DNA from: a bacterium
GTDB taxonomy: Bacteria > Zhuqueibacterota > QNDG01 > DSAB01
Direction of reading: 5' to 3'
NCBI GenBank assembly: GCA_011388275.1
Contig: DSAB01000119.1
Coordinates: forward strand, 105,285-169,284
DNA length: 64,000 nt
Shown: one piece after another, positions 27,614-35,817 of the stretch
How the letters are laid out: each line of letters starts with the position of its first letter
Position numbering within the stretch: the first letter of the stretch is position 1
Program-made: the position numbers and the translations under genes
The notes under the pieces: generated by a model
Seen by the model: only the letters and a program-made list of their open reading frames with translations
What the model was told of the DNA's origin: nothing
Database searches by the model: none

Positions 27614-27708
27614 AGTTGAAGATTAAACAACGGGGGTCATTCTGGCAGCCGGCGCGGCTTTTCTGATCCGTTCAAAAACCCGGCTGCACTCCGCGTCCCC
27701 TTCATCTC

Positions 27709-28617
27709 ATGAACGACCGTAGAATCGCATCCAAAATCGACCGGCTTCAAAAAAGTCTTCCCCTGGTCAGGGCCGCGCTCTCACCCTGTCGTGTCTGTCC
27801 ACGCCGATGCGGTGCAAGGAGGCTACAGGGCGAAACCGGATTGTGCGGCACGGGTTTCGACCTCATGATCGCTTCGGACACTCTGCATCGGGGCGAAGAG
27901 CCCCCCATATCAGGCACACGCGGATCGGGAACTCTTTTCTTCAGCGGATGCGGACTGAAATGTGTGTTCTGCCAGAATTATCCCATCAGCCAGCTTGTTC
28001 ACGGACGTATCGTCAGCCCCGAAGACCTTGCCTTTCGAATGCTTGAACTGCAGCGCAGGGGAGCGCATAATATCAATCTGGTAACACCGTCTCATTTTAT
28101 ACCGCAGATTATGGAATCCCTGTTGACAGCTTATCAAAATGGATTATCCATCCCTCTGGTATACAACAGCAGCGGATATGATTCCGTCGAAACACTTCAA
28201 TGGCTGGATGGCGTTGTGGATATCTATATGCCGGACATGAAAGTAGACGACAGTAAAACGGCCGGCCAATATTTCTCAGCTGCCGATTATCCCGGAGTCA
28301 ACCGCCGGGCCGTTGTTGAAATGTTTCATCAGGTCGGTCTTTTACAAACGGATCCTTCGGGAATCGCACTCCGAGGGCTGCTGATCCGCCATCTGGTGCT
28401 TCCCGGGAATAAAAGCGGAAGCCGGGAAATTTTCCGGTTCATCGCGGAATCTGTTTCACCCCTTGTCCATATCAGCCTGATGAGTCAATATTTCCCGGCC
28501 CATCGGGCCCTGAACAGACCCCCGTTAAACCGGCGGATCACCCGGCTTGAATACCGGCACGCCAAATCCGCAATGTTTCAAGCAGGCCTGTTTCAGGGAT
28601 GGTTCCAGGATAATTGA
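27709..28617 (+). CDS. Radical SAM protein, PflA/PflX-like
   Basis: 302 residues. The SAM-[4Fe-4S] motif CxxxCxxC is present as CGLKCVFC (Cys81, Cys85, Cys88), followed by QNY. Upstream Cys27, Cys30, Cys34 and Cys46 (CRVCPRRCGA, GLCG) could hold a further metal site. This matches the COG1313 group, annotated as activating-enzyme-like (pyruvate formate-lyase activase relatives) but with unknown target. It lies 95 nt after the epmA-like gene on the same strand. No glycyl-radical enzyme is in the window. Confidence 0.88.
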   Translation: MNDRRIASKIDRLQKSLPLVRAALSPCRVCPRRCGARRLQGETGLCGTGFDLMIASDTLHRGEEPPISGTRGSGTLFFSGCGLKCVFCQNYPISQLVHGRIVSPEDLAFRMLELQRRGAHNINLVTPSHFIPQIMESLLTAYQNGLSIPLVYNSSGYDSVETLQWLDGVVDIYMPDMKVDDSKTAGQYFSAADYPGVNRRAVVEMFHQVGLLQTDPSGIALRGLLIRHLVLPGNKSGSREIFRFIAESVSPLVHISLMSQYFPAHRALNRPPLNRRITRLEYRHAKSAMFQAGLFQGWFQDN

Positions 28618-28630
28618 ACGTCTCCGTTCG

Positions 28631-28666
28631 CAAAAAAGCCGCGGATTTCCAGTAAACCCGCGGCTC
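28631..28666 (-). terminator. Intrinsic terminator for the sigma-factor operon
   Basis: On the minus strand AGCCGCGGG, an 11-12 nt loop and CCGCGGCT form a GC-rich stem followed by T6. It sits 27 nt past the stop of the last gene of the operon and between convergent genes. Confidence 0.75.
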
Positions 28667-28692
28667 ATCGATGTCCATGAATCAGGGTCAAA

Positions 28693-29283
28693 CTACCATT
28701 CCAGAACCGAAGATTTTTCAATCAGCTCCTGAAAACGGTTCTCGACAATATCCTGCTTATTGGCCATTCTCAATCGATTCTTCTCTTTTAATTCCTGAAG
28801 ACGCTCTTCCAGCCTTCTGATCTCCAGTTCGCGGTTCTTTTGTCTGAGATCGAACAGGATATTCAGTTTCTCCTTCAGCTGATTCTCGATCCGTTTCTGT
28901 TCATCCGTGTCCGCGGTTTTCCAGGCTTCGGCAAGATCCCTGCAATCCCGGTCCATTCTCCGTTCCTGCAGAATCCGTTTATAGGTCTCTGGATCGTTGG
29001 CTTTGATGCGTTTGAGATTCCGAAGCTGTCTGGCAAATTGATTCATGATTTGCTGATACATCAAAGGATTGGATGTTTTCAGCTGCAGGACTCGATCATA
29101 CCGTCCTGGATCCGTTTCCTGCAGAAGGCGTAACGCTTCATCCTCTTCCTCCTGTGTCAAAGAAACGGCCTGTTCCACGACATTTTGCGCGCGGGGATTT
29201 CTCTGCCGGGCCAAACCCGGGACGGAAATTCCGAACATGATTAGAAATACCCATACTCCCCAAATCATACTGTTCCATTTCAT
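28693..29283 (-). CDS. Secreted coiled-coil protein of the sigma/anti-sigma operon
   Basis: 196 residues. An N-terminal signal peptide (WGVWVFLIMFGISVPGLARQ, cleavage likely after GLA) is followed by an almost entirely helical, charge-rich region with heptad-like spacing (for example RQLRNLKRIK, ENQLKEKLNILFDLRQK, RRLEERLQELKEK). No enzyme motif is visible. It is third in an ECF sigma operon, 21 nt downstream of the anti-sigma gene, and is probably periplasmic. The place and shape recall Spy/CpxP-like or heavy-metal stress-sensor proteins, but I cannot claim homology. Confidence 0.7.
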   Translation of the reverse strand: MKWNSMIWGVWVFLIMFGISVPGLARQRNPRAQNVVEQAVSLTQEEEDEALRLLQETDPGRYDRVLQLKTSNPLMYQQIMNQFARQLRNLKRIKANDPETYKRILQERRMDRDCRDLAEAWKTADTDEQKRIENQLKEKLNILFDLRQKNRELEIRRLEERLQELKEKNRLRMANKQDIVENRFQELIEKSSVLEW

Positions 29284-29304
29284 AAAACACCTCCTTGCAC
29301 CGTA

Positions 29305-29865
29305 TTAAATTCCGGCCATGTTCTCGAACAGGTTCTGTATCTGGTTTCTGATACTGTTGAATTCACCGGATAATAGTGAAAGATCGTCCAGCCAGAACGA
29401 TTCATTTTCATCCTGTGTGCTGACCGTTACCCAGCGGTTCGAGAAGAGGTCGTCCATTTCCGCGGAAAGATTATATGTCTCGATGAACAATTCATCCCGC
29501 CATTCCATTAAATCTTCGTTGACAGAGGGATTGTAACCGGCTGGATGCAGGACGAGAAAAGCAACGATCATCGCCGCAAGAGCGGGCATTCCCCATGCCA
29601 GCGTTCTGAACCAGGGAAGCGTCTGGATTCCGAATGTCCGCTGCCCGGTGATGCGGCGACCGGCTTCGTGCAGAATATGCCGGCGTATTGTTTCATCCGG
29701 AATATCCGCTGTATTCCGAATCGTTTTCTTTGCCATTTTCAGAAAGTTTGCCTCGTCCCGGCAAAAAGGACAGGCTTTCACGTGTTTCCTGAACTTTTTA
29801 GCCTGCCGGGAATTCAACTCACCGGAAAGGAATAAATGGGTTTTCTTTATTTCAGGACAGGACAT
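29305..29865 (-). CDS. Zinc-finger anti-sigma factor (membrane)
   Basis: 186 residues from the ATG at 29865, chosen because GGGAGGA lies eight bases before it. The N-terminal zinc-binding anti-sigma domain has the pattern HxxxCxxC (His28, Cys32, Cys35 in KHVKACPFC) plus Cys3. One membrane helix at about 84-103 (LAWGMPALAAMIVAFLVL) is followed by an acidic periplasmic domain of about 80 residues. Such proteins hold the ECF sigma factor at the membrane until a signal releases it. It overlaps the sigma gene by 14 nt. The signal is unknown. Confidence 0.85.
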   Translation of the reverse strand: MSCPEIKKTHLFLSGELNSRQAKKFRKHVKACPFCRDEANFLKMAKKTIRNTADIPDETIRRHILHEAGRRITGQRTFGIQTLPWFRTLAWGMPALAAMIVAFLVLHPAGYNPSVNEDLMEWRDELFIETYNLSAEMDDLFSNRWVTVSTQDENESFWLDDLSLLSGEFNSIRNQIQNLFENMAGI

Positions 29866-30463
29866 GACTTTTTTCCTCCCAGGACTCATGAGGAATCATC
29901 CTTTTTAAACTCTGAACCGCGTAGTGCATGCGACCCAGGACGGTATTGAGCGGGCATTGCATGATTTCGGCAATTTCCCGAAACGGAATCTCTCCGTTGA
30001 GACGCATCAGCAGAACCTCCCTCTGTTCGCTCGGCAATTGATCGATCGCCCGGTAAAGCCATTGAAGCTTTTCCCGCTGAATCATTTGCTCTTCGGGTCC
30101 TGACGCATCCCCGGGAAGACAGTCCAAACCCTGCCCGCTTTTTAAATCATCTTTAACATTACGCGACGCCTTTCGCGCATGATCGACACAGCCATGATAA
30201 GCGATTCCGAAAAGCCAGCTCGAGAAAGTGCCTCGTTCTTCGTAATTCTTTAATCCGCTGATCACCTTCATCCATGTTTGCTGAAACAGATCTTCCGCGC
30301 TTTCACGCTCGCGTACAAGTCTCAGCAAGAACGCGAATAGCGGACGCTCGTATCTTTGATACAGCTTTCGAAAAGCCTTTGGATCTCCGGCCAGATACGC
30401 CCGCACCAGGCGGGCATCGCTTTTGGCATGTCTGCTGTTCATACAATGAAGTAAACGACTCAC
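29852..30463 (-). CDS. ECF-type RNA polymerase sigma factor (RpoE-like)
   Basis: 203 residues (GTG at 30463) or 196 (ATG at 30442); neither has a strong Shine-Dalgarno. Region 2 is RKLYQRYERPLFAFLLRLVRERESAEDLFQQ-like with the conserved DLFQQTW; region 4 has QLPSEQREVLLMRL and FREIAEIMQCPLNTVLGRMH, a helix-turn-helix. Region 3 is absent, as in ECF factors. It is first of a three-gene operon with its anti-sigma. The upstream promoter looks sigma-70-like rather than ECF-type, so autoregulation is not evident from sequence. Confidence 0.92.
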   Translation of the reverse strand: MSRLLHCMNSRHAKSDARLVRAYLAGDPKAFRKLYQRYERPLFAFLLRLVRERESAEDLFQQTWMKVISGLKNYEERGTFSSWLFGIAYHGCVDHARKASRNVKDDLKSGQGLDCLPGDASGPEEQMIQREKLQWLYRAIDQLPSEQREVLLMRLNGEIPFREIAEIMQCPLNTVLGRMHYAVQSLKRMIPHESWEEKSHVLS

Positions 30464-30484
30464 ACCCTTTTTTATTGTTCATGT

Positions 30485-30513
30485 AAAATAGGTTTTTTCA
30501 GTTTCTCTATCAA
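30485..30513 (-). promoter_or_regulatory. Predicted promoter of the sigma/anti-sigma operon
   Basis: Minus strand: TTGATA (30508-30513), 17-bp spacer, TATTTT (30485-30490). The transcript would start close to the GTG at 30463, leaving a leader of about 15-35 nt. Confidence 0.6.
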
Positions 30514-30634
30514 GTCCATTCATGCTCGCTCGCAAAGTGATGTATTTAAAAAAACAGCATCAAGCAATCCATATGACTGATTTTCGCATACGCGTGTGTT
30601 TTATTCCCATTCTATGAAATGTGAAAAAATTTCC

Positions 30635-30663
30635 TTGCATATTCACTCGAGTCTTCATAAATT
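30635..30663 (+). promoter_or_regulatory. Predicted promoter of the lipoprotein/beta-barrel genes
   Basis: Plus strand: TTGCAT (30635-30640), 17-bp spacer, TAAATT (30658-30663). The 5' leader would be about 108 nt and include the 30688-30705 stem-loop. Confidence 0.6.
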
Positions 30664-30687
30664 GTTCTTATTCAAACCGATCGCAAG

Positions 30688-30705
30688 ACCGGCTTTCCAG
30701 CCGGT
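30688..30705 (+). promoter_or_regulatory. Stem-loop in the lipoprotein 5' leader
   Basis: ACCGGCT, TTCC loop, AGCCGGT: a perfect 7-bp stem with a tetraloop, about 20 nt after the predicted start. Only TTT follows, too short for a normal terminator; an mRNA-stability or regulatory stem is possible. Confidence 0.5.
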
Positions 30706-30777
30706 TTCAATAGATACAATCAAATCTTCAACGAAGAGAAAGGTTTCATTTCGAACAATAATAATGAGGAGGTCATT

Positions 30778-31239
30778 ATGAATCGTTTTAAACCATTGGT
30801 TATTCTGGGCATCATTCTATGCCTGGGAATCTGCCTTGTCCACTGTGACAAGAAAACCGGAACCGGTAACGACAATCAAGACCCTGAAGCCAGTCTCGTC
30901 GGCACCTGGGTTCTCACCACCCTGACGATCCCTGATCCAGATACCGGTGACGATATTACGGTTCCCGCTTCATTCGCCGGTATTTCCATGACCGTTGTTC
31001 TCAGCGCCAACGGGAATGTGACCATCACTGTTGACTGGGGGGATGGCGAAGAAACCGAAACAGGCACCTGGACGGCGACAGCCACGACCCTGACCATGAA
31101 CCTGACCGGAGAGACCGTGGTCGTGCCCTATACGCTGACAGGCAACACTCTTACGCTGGCCATTACGATGGAAATCGATTGGGACGGTGACGGCATTGAA
31201 GAAGAGAGCACCATAACCATGACATTCACCAAACAATAA
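30778..31239 (+). CDS. Lipocalin-like lipoprotein
   Basis: 153 residues. A lipoprotein signal peptide ends at LVHC, so Cys23 would be lipid-modified. The mature part begins with a Thr/Gly-rich linker, then SLVGTWVLTTL, the start of lipocalin-like beta-barrel domains, and alternating Thr/Val strands (GNVTITVDWGDGEE, TGNTLTLAI). The Asp-rich DWDGDGIEEES may bind calcium. A strong GAGGAGG precedes the ATG. The function is unknown; sharing a strand with the outer-membrane protein suggests an envelope role. Confidence 0.82.
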   Translation: MNRFKPLVILGIILCLGICLVHCDKKTGTGNDNQDPEASLVGTWVLTTLTIPDPDTGDDITVPASFAGISMTVVLSANGNVTITVDWGDGEETETGTWTATATTLTMNLTGETVVVPYTLTGNTLTLAITMEIDWDGDGIEEESTITMTFTKQ

Positions 31240-31265
31240 GTCTTTTAAAAAGAAGATGTCCTGCT

Positions 31266-31303
31266 GCGGCCCGTCCGGATTCACTGAAACCCGGAGGGGC
31301 CGC
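31266..31303 (+). promoter_or_regulatory. Long GC-rich hairpin between lipoprotein and beta-barrel genes
   Basis: GCGGCCC, GT, CCGG, 12-nt loop, CCGG, AG, GGGCCGC fold into an 11-bp stem with one internal mismatch. No U-tract follows, so simple termination is unlikely. It may separate the stability or expression of the two cistrons. Confidence 0.55.
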
Positions 31304-31335
31304 GGTGATTTACAGCCCTTAACGTGGAGGTTTGA

Positions 31336-32031
31336 TTGAAAATCCGAATATCTTATATTGCATTAATTGGTTTGGCCGCAACCCTTCCGCTCTTTGCCCA
31401 GGCCCCCTTTGAAGCGGGCGGCAGCCTGACACTGGCCTTTCCGCAAAACGAGTTCGCCGACAACGTGGACAACCTGGGGTTCGGCGCTTCGGGTAACTTT
31501 CTGGCCCGGTTTCCCGGTTCACCGCTTGCCATCGGCGGATCCTTCACTTTTCTGATCTATGGCAGTGAAACAAGGAAAGAGCCCCTGATTCCCCCTGTTT
31601 ACGTGGACGTGACCACGACCAATGCGATTATCATGGGTCATGTGCTGCTGCGCATTCAGCCCTCAGACGGCCCCCTGGTTCCCTACGCGGACGGTCTTCT
31701 CGGGTTCAATTTCCTGACCACCGATTCCCGGATTGAAAATGAACAGGGCGAAGAGATCGCCAGCTCCAACAATTTCCGGGATATTACGTTTGGTTACGGC
31801 GCCGGAGCGGGGGTCAAAATCCGCGTTCATCAAAAACCTGACCGGAAATCCTGGGAGACGGGAATTTCTGCGGTTTACCTGGATCTGGGCGCACGTTATT
31901 TAATGGGGGGTGAAGCGGAATATCTCAAAAAGGGTTCAATCGAAATCGACGGCGATGATGTGCGGTACACCGTCGTCAAATCGACGACCGACATACTCAC
32001 GATTCATGCGGGCGTCATGATGACCTTCTGA
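31336..32031 (+). CDS. Outer-membrane beta-barrel protein
   Basis: 231 residues from a TTG at 31336; GTGGAGG lies eight bases before it and no ATG fits better. A signal peptide (SYIALIGLAATLPLFAQA) is followed by alternating beta-strand patterns (GGSLTLAFPQ, GFGASGNFLARFPG, PYADGLLGFNF, GYGAGAGVKI) and ends in a hydrophobic LTIHAGVMMTF with terminal Phe, the usual recognition signal for the barrel assembly machinery. It fits the small OmpA/OmpW-like barrel class. No ligand can be inferred. Confidence 0.8.
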   Translation: MKIRISYIALIGLAATLPLFAQAPFEAGGSLTLAFPQNEFADNVDNLGFGASGNFLARFPGSPLAIGGSFTFLIYGSETRKEPLIPPVYVDVTTTNAIIMGHVLLRIQPSDGPLVPYADGLLGFNFLTTDSRIENEQGEEIASSNNFRDITFGYGAGAGVKIRVHQKPDRKSWETGISAVYLDLGARYLMGGEAEYLKKGSIEIDGDDVRYTVVKSTTDILTIHAGVMMTF

Positions 32032-32065
32032 CGTCTCGATCTTCATGACACCGCCGCAGGTACAG

Positions 32066-32099
32066 GCCGGCCCTCATTAAATTCGAGTCCGGCTTTTTT
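32066..32099 (+). terminator. Intrinsic terminator after the beta-barrel gene
   Basis: GCCGG, CC, CTC, 9-nt loop, GAG, T, CCGGC, then T6 on the plus strand. It sits about 35 nt past the stop and ends beside the convergent NIF3-family gene. Confidence 0.65.
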
Positions 32100-32100
32100 C

Positions 32101-32853
32101 TTATAAGCCGGTAGGCAGATCGATGAACACGGTTTCCATTCCCCACTTCTTTTCCAGCAATCGGCCGACAGCCTTAACGCCCAGGGTTTCCGTGGCGTAA
32201 TGACCGCCGAAAATGACATGAATACCCGCTTCTCTGGCTGTCCAGTAATGGGAATGTCCCGGTTCGCCGGTGATAAAAACATCGAATTTCCCGTCCACCG
32301 CTTCCTGCAGCATGCCCAGACCTCCTCCGCTTACGATACCCAGCTTGCGTACATTCCGGGATCCGAAAGTCCACGCGGTCAGCGGAGTGTCGAGTTTCTC
32401 CTTTAATAAACGGATAAGATCTTCCACATCCATTTCTTTGTTCAAAGTAACGGCTTTTCCAATGACGGACCCGTGATATTCTCCGAAATCCTCCGCCTCC
32501 GGCCAGTTCATCAGTTGGGTAATCTGTGCGTTGTTGCCCAGCTCAGGATGAAGATCCAGAGGCAGATGGGCGGCATACAGACAAATATCGTTTTGGATAA
32601 GCGTTTTAACCCGTTCGTACATGAGACCCGTCAGCGGAACGGGTTTTTCCCATAAGAGTCCGTGATGGACAATAAGCATATCGGCCCTCTCTTCACGGGC
32701 CTTTTCAAAGGCGGCCTGAGAAGCGTCCACGGCCAGGGCAATTTTATTGATTTCGCCCGTGTTGGCCACCTGAAGTCCGTTGACACTGGAATCAGAAATC
32801 TCTGCCACACGCAGTTCCTGATCGAGAAATTCAGTCAGCATTTCCAGTTTCAT
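32101..32853 (-). CDS. NIF3-family metal-binding protein (DUF34 / YbgI-like)
   Basis: 250 residues. Family metal-ligand motifs are present: VHHGLLWEKP near residue 62 and GGHYATETLGVKAVG near the C-terminus, with NGLQV at the start. These toroidal hexamers bind two metal ions per subunit and are often labelled GTP cyclohydrolase 1 type 2, though the true function is debated. It follows the glycosyltransferase by 3 nt and is the last gene of the divIVA-ileS cluster. Confidence 0.92.
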   Translation of the reverse strand: MKLEMLTEFLDQELRVAEISDSSVNGLQVANTGEINKIALAVDASQAAFEKAREERADMLIVHHGLLWEKPVPLTGLMYERVKTLIQNDICLYAAHLPLDLHPELGNNAQITQLMNWPEAEDFGEYHGSVIGKAVTLNKEMDVEDLIRLLKEKLDTPLTAWTFGSRNVRKLGIVSGGGLGMLQEAVDGKFDVFITGEPGHSHYWTAREAGIHVIFGGHYATETLGVKAVGRLLEKKWGMETVFIDLPTGL

Positions 32854-32856
32854 GGT

Positions 32857-33942
32857 TTACTCCAACCTGTTTAAAATGGTTTCGGCGATTTCCCGGTCTC
32901 CATGCACTTCAGCCGGTCTCGATTTGAAGGGACTTTCGGTCAGTTTCCTGATCCTTCGCACCCACTCCCCGCTTCGCAGTGAATCCCCTTCGATCTCGTC
33001 GACTGTCATATGATTTCGCATCCATCGCATCAGGAGCTCGTTTTCACGGAAATCATCTCTCTTTACGCACAGAAGAGGCGTTCGATTCACATACGTTTCG
33101 GCCATGATTCCGTATCCAGGTTTGGACAATACCGCATCGCTTGCCTGAACCAGATCCGGAAACCAGGCTGTTTCACGGGAAACCGGAACGATCGAATGTC
33201 CGGAGACCTTCCTTAAGGGGCAAATGAAGCGGATCTCTTCATCCTGATCGAAGTGTTTCGGATCGATCAATTCCATGTCGGTCTCAGGCAGTGCCAGAAG
33301 GACGACTTTCACTCCTTCTTCAATGCCGAGAGCGCGCCGTATGTCTTTTCGGTCCTTTGTCGATTGCCGGGTGATAAGCGGTATATTCACCCGATTCGGA
33401 AATGCCGACATGGGCTCATGAGCCGGAAGACGCATCAAAAGATCGGCTTCGCAATAACAGGACCGAATATGCCGAATAATCTCATGAAATGCCGGCATCT
33501 CCTTCGACCACGGTTCATAGATCCAGTCCCAACCGAAATTTCCCCAGGCCAGGGAAGGTATTTTCCATTGGCCGGCCAGGTGAAAAGCGAATGGCGGAAT
33601 ATCGCCCAGAATCATTCGAGCCCCCGTTCTCTCCAGAGCCGTCAATTCAGACAGTACCCAGGCATCCCATTGCTTCAACAGAAGCCGCCACTTCGCCAGA
33701 GTGGCTTCCCGGTCGACACACAGACTGGTGCGCTGCACGGTTCCGACATCCACCGATACTTTTCCAAGATGATACGGTGCTTTTAGATAAAGCCGATAGA
33801 TCCAGGGCGGAGCGTCCGTCCTGATTTGAAAAAACAGACCGGAATCCATCTCCCACAAACGATTCATCACTTCGATGGAACGCACGGAGTGACCCAGACC
33901 GTGTCCGGAAACATACACCGCCAGCCGGCGTATCGATGACAT
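32857..33942 (-). CDS. GT-B-fold glycosyltransferase-like protein
   Basis: 361 residues with a GT-B (MurG-like) layout. The N-terminus has YVSGHGLGHSVRSIEVM, the Gly-rich loop typical of the fold; the C-terminal half has DAVLSKPGYGIMAE, a nucleotide-sugar binding pattern. Similar sequences occur as the N-terminal part of L-arabinokinase-type proteins and as stand-alone proteins of unknown role. No membrane helix. It lies 4 nt after rluD in the lspA-ileS run. Substrate unknown; arabinose-phosphate-type activity would be pure guess. Confidence 0.72.
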   Translation of the reverse strand: MSSIRRLAVYVSGHGLGHSVRSIEVMNRLWEMDSGLFFQIRTDAPPWIYRLYLKAPYHLGKVSVDVGTVQRTSLCVDREATLAKWRLLLKQWDAWVLSELTALERTGARMILGDIPPFAFHLAGQWKIPSLAWGNFGWDWIYEPWSKEMPAFHEIIRHIRSCYCEADLLMRLPAHEPMSAFPNRVNIPLITRQSTKDRKDIRRALGIEEGVKVVLLALPETDMELIDPKHFDQDEEIRFICPLRKVSGHSIVPVSRETAWFPDLVQASDAVLSKPGYGIMAETYVNRTPLLCVKRDDFRENELLMRWMRNHMTVDEIEGDSLRSGEWVRRIRKLTESPFKSRPAEVHGDREIAETILNRLE

Positions 33943-33946
33943 TCTT

Positions 33947-34924
33947 CTAAAACCCTTTCATGGCTGTACTCAGCCGTTCCATCAGCATTCGCATATCCTC
34001 CGGGGGTTCCGATTCAAATCGCATAAACTTTTCCGCAACCGGATGCTTGAAACCCAGAACCCGCGCGTGAAGAGCCTGCCGGTTCATGATCTGAAGAAGC
34101 TCTTGGGCCAGAGCCATGTTTTTATGATTCAGCCCCCCCAGTCTGGCTCCTCTACCCCCATAAACCGGATCACCCAGAACCGGATGACCGAGATAAGCCA
34201 TATGAACGCGTATTTGATGGGTTCGACCCGTCAGCAGCCGCAGCGTAATCCGTGAAGTCAAAGGGTATTTCTCTTCCACTCGATAGAGCGTCACCGCCTT
34301 TCGTCCCCGGTTTGAAACTTCCACTTTCTTTCTGTCTCTCGAACTTCTTGCCAAATGTGTTTCGATCTTTCCCTCTTTGCTTTTCAGATGCCCCCATATA
34401 AACGCTGTATACAACCGTTCGGTTGTCTTTTCTGAAAACTGCAATGACAGCCGATGATGAATAGAATCATTTTTTGCAACGACGAGCAGACCTGATGTAT
34501 CTTTATCCAGACGGTGTACGATACCGGGCCGTTCCGGTGTATTGACGGCTGACAGTGTTTTGGTATGATGAAGCAGCGCGTGAACCAGTGTTCCGGAACG
34601 ATGCCCATAAGCCGGATGAACCACCATGCCGGCCGGTTTGTCGATAACCAGCAGATATTCATCTTCATGAACAATGGTCAAAGGGATCGCTTCGGGTTCA
34701 AGTTTATGAGGAGGTGACATCGGAAGGGTGATACAGATCTCTGTACCGGGTTCCACCGGGTGACCGGCCTTGACGGGATCACCGTTGATCAAAACCATGC
34801 CCTCATGAATCAACTTTTGAATACGGCTTCGGGAAATATCCCTGATCTCCCTGGTCAGAAAGATATCCAGTCTTTCCTTCCTTTTACCGCCGGGAACAGT
34901 GATCTTTATAATCTGCTTTTCCAT
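33947..34924 (-). CDS. rluD: 23S rRNA pseudouridine synthase, RluD family
   Basis: 325 residues. An N-terminal S4 RNA-binding domain (RLDIFLTREIRDISRSRIQKLI) precedes the RluA-family catalytic domain with Asp140 in HRLDKDTSGLLV and LLTGRTHQIRVHMA later. RluD forms pseudouridines 1911/1915/1917 of helix 69, the same hairpin later methylated by RlmH (also in this window). Abuts lspA with no gap. The exact rRNA site is inferred by family. Confidence 0.92.
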   Translation of the reverse strand: MEKQIIKITVPGGKRKERLDIFLTREIRDISRSRIQKLIHEGMVLINGDPVKAGHPVEPGTEICITLPMSPPHKLEPEAIPLTIVHEDEYLLVIDKPAGMVVHPAYGHRSGTLVHALLHHTKTLSAVNTPERPGIVHRLDKDTSGLLVVAKNDSIHHRLSLQFSEKTTERLYTAFIWGHLKSKEGKIETHLARSSRDRKKVEVSNRGRKAVTLYRVEEKYPLTSRITLRLLTGRTHQIRVHMAYLGHPVLGDPVYGGRGARLGGLNHKNMALAQELLQIMNRQALHARVLGFKHPVAEKFMRFESEPPEDMRMLMERLSTAMKGF

Positions 34925-35413
34925 TCATTGGGCATTATCGGACGACTTCAACGGTTTGCTTTCTTGTGAAGGTTCTTTTTTAATAAAAACATGAAAACAG
35001 AGTATCAACATACCGATAACCACAGCCGAATCCGCGATGTTGAATACGGGCCATCTGACCCGGCCGAACCCTATATCAAGGAAATCCACAACCTGCTGAT
35101 GCAGCACACGATCGATCAGATTTCCAGCCGCCCCGCCTAAAATGCAAGCCAGACTTCCCTTTAGAAGCATGCCCTCATCTTTATGAATCAGCAAATAGAT
35201 GAGCACCCCAAGACTCGCCAGAATGGATAAAATCGTAAAAATATAACCGTGCTGGATTCGAATACCAAAAGCCATGCCGGGATTTTCCACATAAGTAAAT
35301 CGAACCACATCACCCAATATCGGTATGGATTCACCCAGTACCATAGTATGCCTGACAATTCCCTTGGTTATTTGATCCAGAATAAACGCGGAGGCAAAAA
35401 TAAAAACAATCAA
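34925..35413 (-). CDS. lspA: Lipoprotein signal peptidase (signal peptidase II)
   Basis: 162-residue inner-membrane aspartyl protease with four predicted helices. Catalytic Asp101 (GNLIDR) and Asp128 (FNIADS) are present, as is YVENPGMAFG. It removes signal peptides from prolipoproteins, including the two lipoproteins predicted here. It overlaps the DksA-like gene by 4 nt and precedes rluD, a common arrangement. Confidence 0.96.
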   Translation of the reverse strand: MIVFIFASAFILDQITKGIVRHTMVLGESIPILGDVVRFTYVENPGMAFGIRIQHGYIFTILSILASLGVLIYLLIHKDEGMLLKGSLACILGGAAGNLIDRVLHQQVVDFLDIGFGRVRWPVFNIADSAVVIGMLILCFHVFIKKEPSQESKPLKSSDNAQ

Positions 35414-35817
35414 TGACCATCCTCCTCTTTCTGGTCTTCATTTATTTTCAACTCTTCTTCTCTGGATTTGCACTGGATGCACAGCCTTGCATGGGGAACC
35501 GCTTCCAGACGTTCTTTATTGATCGGCTGCTGGCAGCTGTGGCACAGACCGTAAACTCCTTCATCCAGTCGCTCAAGGGCCTGATCGATATGGTACAAAA
35601 GACGGCCATCGCGCTGGGCATAAAAAAAGTTTTTTTCTCTTTGCATGGTATCCGTTCCCTGATCGGCCATATGAAAGGCATAGGCCGAATGGTCACCCGA
35701 CGACTCTCTGTTGGTGGATTCCATCTCCACGTCTTTGATAAAAGCCATCTGATTCAGTAATTCCATGCGTTTGTCCAAAAGAAGCTTTTTATAACGTGCC
35801 TTTTCTCTCTGGTTCAT
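35410..35817 (-). CDS. DksA/TraR-family zinc-finger protein
   Basis: 135 residues. A helical N-terminal hairpin (YKKLLLDKRMELLNQM) is followed by a four-Cys zinc finger CHSCQQPI...CIQCK with spacing C-x2-C-x17-C-x2-C. DksA-type proteins bind the secondary channel of RNA polymerase and work with ppGpp. At 135 residues it is somewhat shorter than E. coli DksA (151), and I could not clearly place the tip acidic residues, so true DksA function is not proven. Placed between ileS and lspA, as in many delta-proteobacteria and related phyla. Confidence 0.85.
   Translation of the reverse strand: MNQREKARYKKLLLDKRMELLNQMAFIKDVEMESTNRESSGDHSAYAFHMADQGTDTMQREKNFFYAQRDGRLLYHIDQALERLDEGVYGLCHSCQQPINKERLEAVPHARLCIQCKSREEELKINEDQKEEDGH

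Larger units (their letters stand above)
30464..30777. other. Divergent intergenic region with two promoters
   Basis: 314 bp between the sigma factor (minus) and the lipoprotein (plus). It holds a minus promoter (30485-30513), a plus promoter (30635-30663) and a plus-strand stem-loop (30688-30705). AT-rich between them; no other gene or RNA is evident. Confidence 0.7.
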
